Assembly (NCBI GenBank): GCA_963780345.1
Contig: CAWABU010000002.1
Coordinates: forward strand, 434,001-498,000
From: PALSA-693 sp963780345
GTDB lineage: Bacteria; Actinomycetota; Acidimicrobiia; Acidimicrobiales; Palsa-688
Length of the DNA: 64,000 bases
Direction of reading: 5' to 3'
The position numbers were made by a program, and so were the translations under genes. This document shows, piece after piece, positions 19,003 through 27,790 of this stretch (position 1 is its first letter; every line of letters begins with the position of its first letter). The notes under the pieces are model-generated. The model ran no database searches. It was given only the letters and a program-made list of their open reading frames with translations, and was not told the DNA's origin.

Positions 19003-20088
19003 ATGATCGGTGCCCTGGTGAGCACCCCCCCTGACCCGCCCATCGTCTCACCCTCCGCCGGCCGCTGGTATCGGGTCTGGCGGATCGGCCGCTTCGTGCT
19101 CGGCCTCGCCCTCGCCGGGTTTGCGGTCTGGGTCATCGAGGGCAAGACCGACGAGCTCAGCGGCGCCAGCACCTACCTGGCCCACCTGCGCTGGGGATTC
19201 GTGGTCGCCGCGCTGGTGGCGGAGGCCGTGTCCTATCTGGCCTTCGCCGCCCTGCAGCGTCGGCTGCTGCAGGCCGGCGACGTCCGGATCAAGCCCGCGC
19301 CGATGGTCGGGATCAGCCTCGCCGGCGTCTCCATACAGAACTCTCTGCCTGGCGGCCTGGTGTTCTATGCCGCCTACGTGTTCCGGCAGTACCGCCGCTT
19401 CGGCGCCGACGACGTCCTGGCCGGGTGGACGCTGGTGGCTGCGAACGCACTGGCGTTCATCACCCTGTCCGGGCTGGCGGCAGTCGGATTGGGATTGGCC
19501 CTCGGCGCCGGGAGCACCCTCGACCTGGTCGAAACGATCGTCGGCATCGTAGTTGTCGCCGCCGTTCTCGTCCTGGCCTGGCTCGAGCGAGCGCGGATCC
19601 TGCCGCGCACGGCCCGACTGGTACGCCTGTCGCAGCGGTGGTTCCGCCACCCCTCCCCCGCGGCGCCGGCCGAGGAGATCATCGATCGGTGGCTGTCCCG
19701 GCTGGGCGCGGTGAGCCCGTCCCCGATGGACTGGGGGTGGGCGACCGTCACCAGCCTGGGTGTCTGGGCGGGGGACTGCGGCTGCCTGGCGCTGTCGTTC
19801 CTGGCCGTGGGGGCCGGGGTGCCTTGGCGCGGGCTGCTGCTCGCCTATGGCGCCGGCCAACTGGCCGCCATCCTGCCCATCACCCCCGGTGGGCTCGGCG
19901 TCGTCGAGGGCAGCCTCACCGTCGCCCTGGTCGCCTTTGGGGGAGCGCACTACACCACGGTGGCGGCGGTGCTCCTGTACCGGCTCATGTCGTTTTGGCT
20001 GGTCGTGCCGATAGGCTGGGCGTCCTGGGGGACGCTCGCCCTGGTCGGGCGCAGCCGTCGTACGGTGCTGGAAACGAGTCGGGTATGA
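19003..20088 (+). CDS. LPG synthase/UPF0104-type flippase-like membrane protein
   Basis: A 361-residue membrane protein of the lysylphosphatidylglycerol synthase TM region family (AglD, MprF N-terminal part). About eight hydrophobic segments are present; ISLAGVSIQNSLPGG and ILPITPGGLGVVEG are the family's conserved motifs. The synthase domain of MprF is absent, so it is more likely a lipid flippase or a glycan-linked membrane protein. The ATG at 19003 and a GTG at 19018 are both possible starts. Its stop overlaps the start of the lipoprotein gene (ATGA). Confidence 0.8.
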   Translation: MIGALVSTPPDPPIVSPSAGRWYRVWRIGRFVLGLALAGFAVWVIEGKTDELSGASTYLAHLRWGFVVAALVAEAVSYLAFAALQRRLLQAGDVRIKPAPMVGISLAGVSIQNSLPGGLVFYAAYVFRQYRRFGADDVLAGWTLVAANALAFITLSGLAAVGLGLALGAGSTLDLVETIVGIVVVAAVLVLAWLERARILPRTARLVRLSQRWFRHPSPAAPAEEIIDRWLSRLGAVSPSPMDWGWATVTSLGVWAGDCGCLALSFLAVGAGVPWRGLLLAYGAGQLAAILPITPGGLGVVEGSLTVALVAFGGAHYTTVAAVLLYRLMSFWLVVPIGWASWGTLALVGRSRRTVLETSRV

Positions 20089-20516
20089 GGAAGCCCAGCC
20101 TCCAGAAGGTCGTCCTGGCCGGCAGCCTCGCTCTGGTCGCGCTGCTGGCCGGGTGCGGTGCCCCGCATCCGGGCCTGTCCAACGGGTCCGTCAGCGCTTG
20201 CTACCGGGCTATTCCGGCCGCCTGGACCATCGTCCACGCTCGCGACGCCACCCTGGTCAGCGTCCACCGGATGTCCGCGGACAAGGTGCGGGGACAGCTG
20301 TCGTCGGAGGCCCAACTGGCCCTGTCCAACGACAACGACACCTCGGTTTGCGCGGTCGCCTTCAAAGGCCCCTTCGCGCCCGGACAGGTGGCCCTGGCTC
20401 CCCCCGACCTGACCGGCCGCTACGCATTGGTGCTGGTCACCAGCCGCGATTTGCACGTCCTGGCCGCCGCGGTGCTCAGCCAGCTCCCCCGCGCTCTGGG
20501 CAAACGGACGGTCTGA
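20085..20516 (+). CDS. Putative lipoprotein
   Basis: A 143-residue secreted lipoprotein: basic MRKPSLQK, a hydrophobic helix and the lipobox LLAGC with Cys24 as the lipidation site. The mature part has two further cysteines (about residues 40 and 90) that could form a disulfide. I do not recognise the domain. It overlaps the upstream flippase-like gene by 4 bases, so the two are probably translated together and may act together at the membrane. Confidence 0.75.
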   Translation: MRKPSLQKVVLAGSLALVALLAGCGAPHPGLSNGSVSACYRAIPAAWTIVHARDATLVSVHRMSADKVRGQLSSEAQLALSNDNDTSVCAVAFKGPFAPGQVALAPPDLTGRYALVLVTSRDLHVLAAAVLSQLPRALGKRTV

Positions 20517-20536
20517 GTGATTCGCCACCGCGGCCG

Positions 20537-21607
20537 GTGATCAAATACATCGGCTCGAAGCGCCGCCTGGTCCCGGTCCTCGGCGACCTGCTGTCCCGAG
20601 CCGGAGCGGCGACCGCCGTCGATCTCTTCACCGGTACCACCCGGGTGGCCCAGGAGTGGAAGCGGCGCGGCGCGGCGGTAACCGCTGTCGACTCGGCCCG
20701 CTACTCGGCCGTCCTGGCCGACTGCTACATCTCGACTGACGCCAGCGAGGTCGACCACGCCGCGCTGGGCGAGGTCATTTCCCATCTGCAGAACCTGCCC
20801 GGAACCGACGGTTACGTCACCGAAACCTTCAGCCGGCGGGCCCGGTACTTCCAGGAACAAAACGCCCGCCGCATCGACACCATCCGTGAGGCCATCGAAG
20901 CCGAATGGGCGCAGCATCCGTGGCGGCCGATCCTCCTCACCTCGCTCCTGCTGGCCTCCGACCGGGTCGATTCGACCACGGGCTTGCAGATGGCCTACTT
21001 GAAGGAGTGGTCGCCGCGGTCGTACCAGCCGCTCGAACTGCGGGTTCCGGCGTTGCTCGGCGGGGCCGGTGCGGCGAGATGCGGCGATGCCCTCGAGGCC
21101 GTCGCAGACCTGCCCGAGGTCGACATCGCCTACCTCGACCCGCCCTACAACCAGCACCGCTACGTCGGCAACTACCACGTGTGGGAGACCCTCATGGCCT
21201 GGGATGCCCCGGACCACTATGGCGTGGCCTGCAAGCGGAGCGATGTACGGGACCCGGGGACCGCGTCGGTGTTCAACCGCCGCCGGGAAGCCCCCGAGGC
21301 CCTGGCCCGGTTGGTGCGCTCGGTGCGGGCCGAGGTGGTCCTCGTCTCCGGCAGCGACGAGGGCTGGGTCACCGTCGAGGACCTGCGGGACATGGCCGCC
21401 AGCCGGGGTGCGGTCGAGGTCCTGGCCTTCGACTCGAAACGCTACGTCGGAGCCCAGATCGGCATTCACGATCCGACGGGGAAAAAGGTCGGCCAGGTGG
21501 GCCGGACCCGCAATACGGAGTACCTCGTGGTGGCCGGCCCGGCCCGAACGGTGGCGCGGCTCTGCGCCGGATACCCGACCCTGGGGACGGCCGAGGTCAG
21601 CCGGTAA
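20537..21607 (+). CDS. D12-class N6-adenine DNA methyltransferase (orphan)
   Basis: Methylates adenine in DNA with S-adenosylmethionine. The 356-residue protein has the class N-terminus KYIGSKRRL, a SAM-binding motif DLFTGTTRVA, and the catalytic DPPYNQHRY. The motif order is that of the D12 (alpha) class. The start is the GTG at 20537, 20 bases after the lipoprotein stop. No restriction endonuclease gene is beside it, so it is an orphan methylase; the target site is unknown. Its 3' end overlaps the convergent sigma factor gene by 11 bp. Confidence 0.85.
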   Translation: MIKYIGSKRRLVPVLGDLLSRAGAATAVDLFTGTTRVAQEWKRRGAAVTAVDSARYSAVLADCYISTDASEVDHAALGEVISHLQNLPGTDGYVTETFSRRARYFQEQNARRIDTIREAIEAEWAQHPWRPILLTSLLLASDRVDSTTGLQMAYLKEWSPRSYQPLELRVPALLGGAGAARCGDALEAVADLPEVDIAYLDPPYNQHRYVGNYHVWETLMAWDAPDHYGVACKRSDVRDPGTASVFNRRREAPEALARLVRSVRAEVVLVSGSDEGWVTVEDLRDMAASRGAVEVLAFDSKRYVGAQIGIHDPTGKKVGQVGRTRNTEYLVVAGPARTVARLCAGYPTLGTAEVSR

Positions 21608-22595
21608 GGAGCTCGCGGGCGCCCCGGTCGGTCGACGGGTGGCGCAGCTTCGACATGGCCCGGGCCTCGATCTGCCGGATCCGTTCCCGGGTCAGACTGA
21701 AATGCTCCCCCACCTCGTCGAGGGTGCGCGGCTCGCCCCGATCGAGGCCGAAGCGCAGCCGGAGGATCTCGCGCTCCCGCTCATCGAGCGCGATCAACAT
21801 CTTGTTGACCTCCCCCGACAACAAGGCCGCGGCCGCGGCGTCAAACGGGGAGACCGCGGAGCGATCCTCGACCACATCGCCAAGCTCGGCGTCCCCATCC
21901 TCCCGCAGGGGCTCGGACAGCGACAGGGGCTCGGCGGCGTGACGGAGGATCTCGGTGACCTTCTCCTCCTCGAGCTCCAGATCGGCCGCCAGTTCGGCGA
22001 CCGTCGGACGCCGGCCCAGCTGCCCTTCGAGCCGCCCCCGGGCCTTGGTCACCCGGGTCAGCAGGTCGCCGGCGTGGACCGGCAGCCGCACCGTGCGCCC
22101 CGTGTTGGCGATGCCGCGGGTGATGGCCTGGCGGATCCACCAGGTGGCATAGGTGGAGAACTTGAAGCCCTTGCGCCAGTCGAACTTCTCGACCGCGTGC
22201 ATCAGGCCCAGGTTGCCCTCCTGCACCAGGTCGAGCAGGGGCAACTCGGCGGCCTGGTACTTCTTGGCGATGGAGACCACCAGCCGGAGGTTGGCCTTGA
22301 CGAACGTTTCGGCCGCTTCGTCCCCGTCCCGCACCAGGCGGCGCAACTCCCGCTTCCGGGATGGGGTGATGGCCTTCGAGGCCGCAAACTCGGCCCGGGC
22401 CTCACGGCCGGCCTCAATGGCCTGGGCTAGTCGGGCCTCATCGTCCTTGGTGAGCAGGGCATGCTTACCGATGTCGTTCAGATAGAGGCGGACCAAATCC
22501 TCCTCGGGCTGAGCGGCGTGGTTGTTGGGCACTCGTCCTCGTCTCTCGATGTACCCGGACAGATGCTTCTGGCGGGTGCCGGCGTCCGGGGTCAT
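21597..22595 (-). CDS. RNA polymerase sigma-70 family factor (group 1/2)
   Basis: A 332-residue sigma factor with region 1.2 (DLVRLYLNDIGK), region 2 (LPLLDLVQEGNLGL and FKFSTYATWWIRQAI, the core-binding and -10 recognition helices), region 3, and region 4 (RTLDEVGEHFSLTRERIRQI, the -35 helix-turn-helix). It lacks a long region 1.1. It resembles HrdB/SigB-type primary-like factors; whether it is the housekeeping factor or a group 2 paralogue cannot be told here. It is divergent from the MarR gene with about 100 bp between. Confidence 0.9.
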   Translation of the reverse strand: MTPDAGTRQKHLSGYIERRGRVPNNHAAQPEEDLVRLYLNDIGKHALLTKDDEARLAQAIEAGREARAEFAASKAITPSRKRELRRLVRDGDEAAETFVKANLRLVVSIAKKYQAAELPLLDLVQEGNLGLMHAVEKFDWRKGFKFSTYATWWIRQAITRGIANTGRTVRLPVHAGDLLTRVTKARGRLEGQLGRRPTVAELAADLELEEEKVTEILRHAAEPLSLSEPLREDGDAELGDVVEDRSAVSPFDAAAAALLSGEVNKMLIALDEREREILRLRFGLDRGEPRTLDEVGEHFSLTRERIRQIEARAMSKLRHPSTDRGARELLTG

Positions 22596-22615
22596 GGACC
22601 TCCAGCCGCGCGCGT

Positions 22616-22635
22616 CAGGTATCTCATAATACCTG
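22616..22635. promoter_or_regulatory. Candidate operator, inverted repeat CAGGTA-N8-TACCTG
   Basis: A perfect 6-bp inverted repeat with an 8-base spacer in the gap between the divergent sigma factor and MarR genes. MarR proteins often bind short palindromes in their own divergent promoter, so this is a reasonable autoregulatory site. That it is bound is inference. Confidence 0.4.
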
Positions 22636-22642
22636 ATCAGGG

Positions 22643-22658
22643 CCCCTTAGTGAAGGGG
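22643..22658. promoter_or_regulatory. Small hairpin CCCCTT-AGTG-AAGGGG
   Basis: A perfect 6-bp stem with a 4-base loop, eight bases past the first inverted repeat and upstream of the MarR gene. It could be a second operator half or an RNA hairpin in the MarR leader. Confidence 0.3.
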
Positions 22659-22695
22659 TATCATCGCAGGTGGTTGCAGGTGCAACGGGTTGGAA

Positions 22696-23202
22696 ATGAT
22701 AGCGGCGCTAGGCTTAACCGCTGTGGTGACGGAGTCGGTTGGATGGCTGACTGATACCGAACAACAGGTGTGGCGCCGGCTGTTGTCGGTCGAGTGCCGG
22801 GTCAAGGAACGACTGGACCGCGAGTTGCGGGACGGGACCGGGTTGACGCTGGGCGAGTACGAAGTCCTGGTGCACCTGTCCGAGGCGCCCGGGCTGGCCC
22901 TGCGGATGTCGGAGCTGGCCAGCCGGCTCCTCCTCTCCCGGAGCGGTCTGACCCGGCGCGTCGACGGCCTGGTGCAGGCGACGCTCGTCGCCCGCCAGTC
23001 CTGCGACGACGACAAGCGGGGAGCGCTGGCCGTGCTGACTCCCTACGGCCTGACGTCGCTGAGAGGGGCTGCACCGATCCACGTTCGCGGCGTCCGTCGT
23101 TACCTGATCGACCCGATCGGTGCGTCGGGTGGCCCTGGCGGCCTGGCCGACCTCACCCGGGGTCTCGAGCGGATCGAAGGAGCCCTGGAGATGGAGGAAT
23201 AG
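22696..23202 (+). CDS. MarR family transcriptional regulator
   Basis: A winged-helix dimeric repressor, about 168 residues. LRMSELASRLLLSRSGLTRRVDGL is its recognition helix-turn-helix, followed by a wing containing DDDKRGALAVLTPYG, standard for MarR. The N-terminus is uncertain: ATG at 22696 or the GTGs at 22723 and 22726 are possible. The effector and targets are unknown; the inverted repeats just upstream suggest autoregulation and possible control of the divergent sigma factor gene. Confidence 0.85.
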   Translation: MIAALGLTAVVTESVGWLTDTEQQVWRRLLSVECRVKERLDRELRDGTGLTLGEYEVLVHLSEAPGLALRMSELASRLLLSRSGLTRRVDGLVQATLVARQSCDDDKRGALAVLTPYGLTSLRGAAPIHVRGVRRYLIDPIGASGGPGGLADLTRGLERIEGALEMEE

Positions 23203-23226
23203 GGGTGGCGGGCTGCCGAGGCCGGG

Positions 23227-23562
23227 TCACTCCGGCGTGGCGCCGGTCACCACCGGGCCGCCTCGTTCGATCCAGCCTCTGGTGCCGCCCGCGACCGAGA
23301 GGGCCCGGTAGCCGGCTCCGACCAGTGCCTTCGTGGCGGTCAGACTTCGCCCACCGACCGCACAGATGACATACAAGGGGTCGCCCTCGGGGATCTCCTC
23401 CTGGCGCGCCGCCAGCTGATCCAGGGGGATCAGCACGGCCCCGGGAACATGCCCCGAGAGGTACTCGTCGGGGTTGCGGACGTCGAGGATCACCGCCCCG
23501 GCCGCGTGGGCGGCTTCAAATTCGGCCAGGTCGACCTCGAGGGGAACCGTGCTATCGGTCAT
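23227..23562 (-). CDS. Rhodanese-like domain protein
   Basis: A single-domain rhodanese of 111 residues. The active-site loop is CAVGGRS with the catalytic cysteine in LYVICAVGGRS, a normal-length loop for a sulfurtransferase rather than a phosphatase. LDVRNPDEYLSGHVPGA is the conserved N-terminal motif. There is an in-frame ATG nine bases further upstream (23571). The sulfur donor and acceptor are unknown. Confidence 0.88.
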   Translation of the reverse strand: MTDSTVPLEVDLAEFEAAHAAGAVILDVRNPDEYLSGHVPGAVLIPLDQLAARQEEIPEGDPLYVICAVGGRSLTATKALVGAGYRALSVAGGTRGWIERGGPVVTGATPE

Positions 23563-23661
23563 GTAGCCCATTCTGCCGCCACGTTGATCCCTCGAAGCGG
23601 CGGCGGCCGCCTCGTCGACCCTCGCTGCGCCGCCGTGGTCGATTGGCGAAGCGCTAGCCAG

Positions 23662-23794
23662 GTGGGTGGGCGCTGGCGCGGGCGGGCGCTGGCCGGGCGG
23701 GCGGGCGGGCGCTGGCCGGGCGGGCGCGGCCGGGCGGGCGGGCGGGCGCGGCCGGGCGGGCGCTGGCCGGGCGGGCGGGCGGGCGCTGGCCGGG
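23662..23794. repeat. GC-only minisatellite (GGGC / GGGCGCTGGCC units)
   Basis: About 130 bp composed nearly only of G and C, made of irregularly alternating GGGC and GGGCGCTGGCC units, with the stretch GGGCGGGCGGGCGCTGGCC recurring several times. It lies in the upstream region of the rhodanese gene. The G-rich strand could form quadruplex structure. It is also a likely site of assembly length error. Confidence 0.85.
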
Positions 23795-23797
23795 AGC

Positions 23798-23980
23798 TTT
23801 TCTGACGCGAAGTGTGCCCTTTTCCGCTCCTCTCAAGCTTTACTGGCGCGAACTGTGCCCAGCTGAACCGTGGCGCGCGCCAGTAAAGCCCTGAGATCCC
23901 CCGTTTTGGGACCAATTCGCGACAGTCTCACCGCCCTGGGGCGGGGCGGCGCGCTGGAGCGAAATGTCCATACCAGCGCC
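23798..23980. repeat. Cluster of related repeats around CTGGCGCGAACTGTGCCC
   Basis: Two direct copies (23798-23819 and 23839-23860) match at 19 of 22 positions. A perfect 14-bp inverted repeat, GCTTTACTGGCGCG (23837-23850) and its complement (23876-23889), encloses the second copy. Weaker copies follow near 23907-23930 (inverted) and 23956-23975 (direct). The arrangement looks like a REP or decayed mobile repeat. The rest of the gap to 24115 holds three tandem AGGGCCTA-like units next to the pdxH stop and no gene. Confidence 0.65.
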
Positions 23981-24115
23981 CGGGGGCACCCTATATTTTC
24001 GGTCAGCTTCAGCGCCCCCGTCCGGGCCGTGGCGCCGGGGTGAAAGCTGGTGGGCCAACACCACCCACCTACTTGCGGTCAGAGAAGGCCCAGCCGACCT
24101 TTAGGGCCTAAGGGC

Positions 24116-24736
24116 CTAAGGGCTGAGCCGCCGAATCTCCCAGCCGACTCCCACCTGGCGGTAGGCCAGCCGGTCGTGAAGCCGGTCCGCCCGGCCCTGC
24201 CAGAACTCGATCTCCACCGGGCGGAGCCGGAAACCGCCCCACCACGGCGGCCGCGGAACGTCGCGACCGAGAAAGCGTTGGGTCACCGTCGCCACCTGCG
24301 CCTCGAGCTCGGCCCGGCTGGCCAGGGGCTCGCTCTGGGCGGAAGCCCAGGCGCCGAGCTGAGCCCCAAGGGGTCGGGTCTGGAAATAGGCGTCCGCCTC
24401 CTCCGGCGAAACCGCGGCGATTGGTCCCGACGCCCGGACCTGGCGGTCTACGGTCCACCACCGGAAGGCGAGGGCGGCCCGAGGGTTGGCGGCGAGGTCA
24501 CGTCCCTTCAGGCTCCGGCTGTTCGTGTAGAAGACGAAACCCCGGTCATCAAGCCCCTTCAACAGGACAAACCGGTTGGACGGCGCTCCCCCGGGCGTCG
24601 ACGTGGCCAGGGCCATGGCCTCCGGCTGCGGCTCCCCTGCCGTCGTTGCCTCGTCGAACCACCGCCGGAACTGAGAGATCGGGTCAGGGTGAAGGTCGGA
24701 CTCCTCCAGCGGCCGGTCGCCACTCGAATCCCTCAA
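24116..24736 (-). CDS. pdxH: Pyridoxamine 5'-phosphate oxidase
   Basis: FMN enzyme that makes pyridoxal 5'-phosphate from pyridoxine or pyridoxamine phosphate. Core motifs are DPISQFRRWFDEA, NRFVLLKGLDDRGFVFYTN, SLKGRDLAANPRAAL, and the C-terminal WWGGFRLRPVEIEFWQG and DRLHDR. The length of 206 residues is normal. The start is a TTG that overlaps the pyrE stop (TTGA), so the two genes are coupled. Confidence 0.92.
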   Translation of the reverse strand: MRDSSGDRPLEESDLHPDPISQFRRWFDEATTAGEPQPEAMALATSTPGGAPSNRFVLLKGLDDRGFVFYTNSRSLKGRDLAANPRAALAFRWWTVDRQVRASGPIAAVSPEEADAYFQTRPLGAQLGAWASAQSEPLASRAELEAQVATVTQRFLGRDVPRPPWWGGFRLRPVEIEFWQGRADRLHDRLAYRQVGVGWEIRRLSP

Positions 24737-25284
24737 AGGGGCTCGATGCCGACGTCGGCCCAGGTCAGCAGGGGAAACCAGGCGATGCCGGCGGCCTCGA
24801 AGCGGGACGCCACCGCGGGGCTGCGGTCGAGCAGGGTGGTGGCGGCGATCACCTCCACGTCGAGCTCGCGGACCCGGTCCGCGGCTCGAAGCAGCGAGGC
24901 GCCGGTCGACACCACGTCGTCGACCAGCACGACGGTCGCTCCCGGTTGGAGTCGCGCTCCTTCCACCCACGCCCCCCGGCCGTGCCCCTTCGCCTCCTTG
25001 CGAATGGAGAACCAGGACACGCCCGCCAGCAGCGCGACTCCGTGCGCAAGGGCGTCCGCGCCCATCGTCGGTCCGCCGACGGCGTCGAAGGGCCTTCCCA
25101 CCATGTCGATCACGCCCTGGCTGGCCCGTCGCAGGTCAGGTCCGGCGGCGATGGCGTGCTTACCGTCGACGTAGTCGTGACTCCAGCCGCCGGAGGTCAA
25201 GCGAAAGGGCGGATCGCGGTACTCGTAGCCGCTAGTCCGCACCAGCTCGGCGAGAGCGGCTCGTGAGGCGTCGTCGAGGGCCAT
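24733..25284 (-). CDS. pyrE: Orotate phosphoribosyltransferase
   Basis: Makes orotidine monophosphate from orotate and PRPP in pyrimidine synthesis. The 183-residue type I PRTase has the PRPP-binding motif VVLVDDVVSTGAS and an earlier FRLTSGGWSHDYVDGKH. It overlaps pdxH by 4 bases. About 150 bp of GC-rich DNA separates it from helD upstream. Confidence 0.92.
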   Translation of the reverse strand: MALDDASRAALAELVRTSGYEYRDPPFRLTSGGWSHDYVDGKHAIAAGPDLRRASQGVIDMVGRPFDAVGGPTMGADALAHGVALLAGVSWFSIRKEAKGHGRGAWVEGARLQPGATVVLVDDVVSTGASLLRAADRVRELDVEVIAATTLLDRSPAVASRFEAAGIAWFPLLTWADVGIEPL

Positions 25285-25431
25285 GGGGGTGGGAGTTTAC
25301 GGCGCCGGTCCGCCCCGAAGGGTCCCGATCAGGGCCGCCTGCCTCGCCCGGGCCCGCCGCTCCCCCGCTCCCCCGCTCCCTCGCCCGGCCCGGTCCTCGG
25401 TCCGGGCGGCCGCTCGGGGCGAGTGGACGGG

Positions 25432-27621
25432 TCAGGCCGACGTCTGCAAGGCCGCAGCCACCGTCGCCGGCAGGGCGTCGGCGTGGACGATCGACAGCAT
25501 CTGGGTGGCCCGGGTAAAGGCCACGTAGAGGGCGCGTAACCCTTGTCGGGTCTCCTGGACGATGCGCGCCGGCTCGACCACCGTGACGGCATCGAACTCG
25601 AGGCCCTTGGCGTCTTCGATGGTCAGCAAGGTGACGCGCTCGTCGAGCGCCCGTTCGCCAACCTGCCCGAAGGTGATACCGGCGGCGGAGAGAGCGGAAG
25701 CCACCGGGTCGAGGAGGGTGGGCGGCGCGATGATGGCGACCGTCCCGTCCTGCCCGGATGGAAAGTCATCAAGCTCCCTCCTGACCACCCGGGCCGTGAC
25801 CGCGCTCAGGGCGTCGCCGGGGAACGAGCCGGCCGACCGGTCGGCCCGGATGATTCGGGGCGGCCGGCCGCTCGTCCTGACCGCATCGGGAGCCCGGACG
25901 CCCGGGGCCACCTGTTCGAGGATCCGGCCTGCCATCTCCATGATCTCGCGGGGCGTGCGGTAGTTGACGGTCAGCTCCACCAGGCGCCAGCCGCGTCGGG
26001 CCGGAAGATGCTCCACCACCTGCGACCACGAACCCGGCACCCAGCTACCCGTGGCCTGGGCGAGATCGCCGACCACCGTCATCGACCCGGACAAGGACCG
26101 GCGGGCGACCATGCGCAACTGCATCGGCGACAGGTCCTGGGCTTCATCGACCACCACGTGCCCGAACGTTCGGGGTGCGGGCTCAGCGTCGGTAACGGCT
26201 CGCCGCCTCGGCGGGCCGAGCAAAGCGCGAGCCTCGTCCAACAACGCGATATCGGCCTCCGTCCATCGCACGTCGCCGACGTGGGCCAGCCGGGGTCGCT
26301 CCAGGAGCCGGCGCTCAGCCGGATCGAGGAGTCTGGCCGAGGCCAGCTCGATGAGCGGGGCGGCCCCGAACAGATCGTGCAGCAGCTGCTGCGGGGTCAG
26401 GATGGGCCACATGCGGTCGAGGGCGGCGGCCATTTCGGGCTGGCGGCGTAGCTCGCGGCCGAGGGCTTCGGCCGTAAGGGGTTCGGCGCCTTCGCCCGTA
26501 TCCTCGGAACCGGGCTCGGCCGGCGGGACCTGCTCGAGGAGCGTCCGCCAGAGGAGGCCCTCCACTGTTCGCCGACGGGAATTGTGGGTGCCGGGCCGCC
26601 GCTTGGCGGCCGCGACCACCTGACCCGATATCTGTGGCGTCAGCCGCAGCAACCGGGCTCCGAACGGGATCTCAACGGTGCGCCGCAGCGGCCGCTGTCG
26701 GTCAGACACCGCCCGGGCGACGACCCGGCCCATGCGGGCGTCCCCCTTCAAGCGCGCCGTGTCCTCGTCGTCCCGGCCGGTGGGACGGACGCCAGAAAAC
26801 AGACCGCTGACGGTGGAGAGCTCGACCCCGCTCTCGTCGAGCGAGGGCAGGACGTGCTCGATGTACCGCAAGAACGTCGGGTTAGGGCCGACAACCAGCA
26901 CGCCCTGGCTCTCGAGCGGGAAGCGATAGGTGTAGAGCAGGTAGGCCGCCCGGTGGAGGGCGACGGCGGTCTTCCCGGTACCCGGACCGCCCTGCACGAC
27001 CAGGATGCCCGGCAAGGGACCCCGGATGATCTCGTCCTGCTCCCGCTGGACCGTCGCCACGATGTCACGCATACGGCCGGTGCGAGAACGTTCGAGGGTT
27101 GCGAGCAGTACCTGAGGTCCGGAGAGGCCGAGCCCGGTCCCCGGTTCGCCGCCCTCGGTATCAAAGAACTCGTCCTCGAGGTCCAGGACCTGCTGCCCTT
27201 CGGTCAGAAAATGGCGCCGGCGGACCAGACCCATGGGGTGGGCGCCGGTGGCCCGATAGAAGGGCTCCGCGATCGGGGCCCGCCAATCGACGACCAGCGG
27301 CTCCTGGTCTTCGTCCGAAATCGCCAGCCGCCCGATGTGGAAAGTCTCGGTGTCCGCCTCGGCCTCATTGGGGGGCCAGTCGTCACCCGCCTCCTGGTCG
27401 ATGCGGCCGAACACCAGCGATTCCCGCCCGATCTCGAGTTGCTCGAGCCGGGTGAGACTGTTGCGCACCCGGATGTCCCGCTCCGTCACCGCCTGGAAGG
27501 TGCCGCCGCGCTCTCCGAACGCGTCCTGCAGCCTGGCGGCGGCTGCGGCGCGCATGGCGGCCAGCCGCTTGTAGGCGAGATCTACGTGAGACTGCTCGAC
27601 CGCAACGTCCGGATGGGTCAT
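25432..27621 (-). CDS. helD: HelD-like UvrD/Rep-family helicase (RNA polymerase recycling)
   Basis: A superfamily 1 ATPase of 729 residues. It begins with a long coiled-coil-like arm (residues 5-60), then Walker A GGPGTGKTAVALHRA (211-225), TVSGLFSG, Walker B VVDEAQDLSP, and C-terminal motifs ELTVNYRTPREI and FTRATQML. HelD proteins remove stalled RNA polymerase rather than unwind DNA; assignment to HelD rather than a repair helicase rests on the N-terminal arm and domain order. The ATG at 27621 is divergent from hemE. No reading-frame damage is seen. Confidence 0.85.
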   Translation of the reverse strand: MTHPDVAVEQSHVDLAYKRLAAMRAAAAARLQDAFGERGGTFQAVTERDIRVRNSLTRLEQLEIGRESLVFGRIDQEAGDDWPPNEAEADTETFHIGRLAISDEDQEPLVVDWRAPIAEPFYRATGAHPMGLVRRRHFLTEGQQVLDLEDEFFDTEGGEPGTGLGLSGPQVLLATLERSRTGRMRDIVATVQREQDEIIRGPLPGILVVQGGPGTGKTAVALHRAAYLLYTYRFPLESQGVLVVGPNPTFLRYIEHVLPSLDESGVELSTVSGLFSGVRPTGRDDEDTARLKGDARMGRVVARAVSDRQRPLRRTVEIPFGARLLRLTPQISGQVVAAAKRRPGTHNSRRRTVEGLLWRTLLEQVPPAEPGSEDTGEGAEPLTAEALGRELRRQPEMAAALDRMWPILTPQQLLHDLFGAAPLIELASARLLDPAERRLLERPRLAHVGDVRWTEADIALLDEARALLGPPRRRAVTDAEPAPRTFGHVVVDEAQDLSPMQLRMVARRSLSGSMTVVGDLAQATGSWVPGSWSQVVEHLPARRGWRLVELTVNYRTPREIMEMAGRILEQVAPGVRAPDAVRTSGRPPRIIRADRSAGSFPGDALSAVTARVVRRELDDFPSGQDGTVAIIAPPTLLDPVASALSAAGITFGQVGERALDERVTLLTIEDAKGLEFDAVTVVEPARIVQETRQGLRALYVAFTRATQMLSIVHADALPATVAAALQTSA

Positions 27622-27790
27622 ACGGGGGAATGTCCACTTTGCGTGCTCCAGCGGCTTCGCGCAAGCCGTCCCCTGCGGCCACCTCCCGGCTCCATGGCCG
27701 CCGGGTGGCCGGGATACGATTCGACGTGGCCTGGGCGACCCTTCTGCGCGAGCTGACGGGAGCCCACCCGCGGCCGGCCCACCTGCTCGG

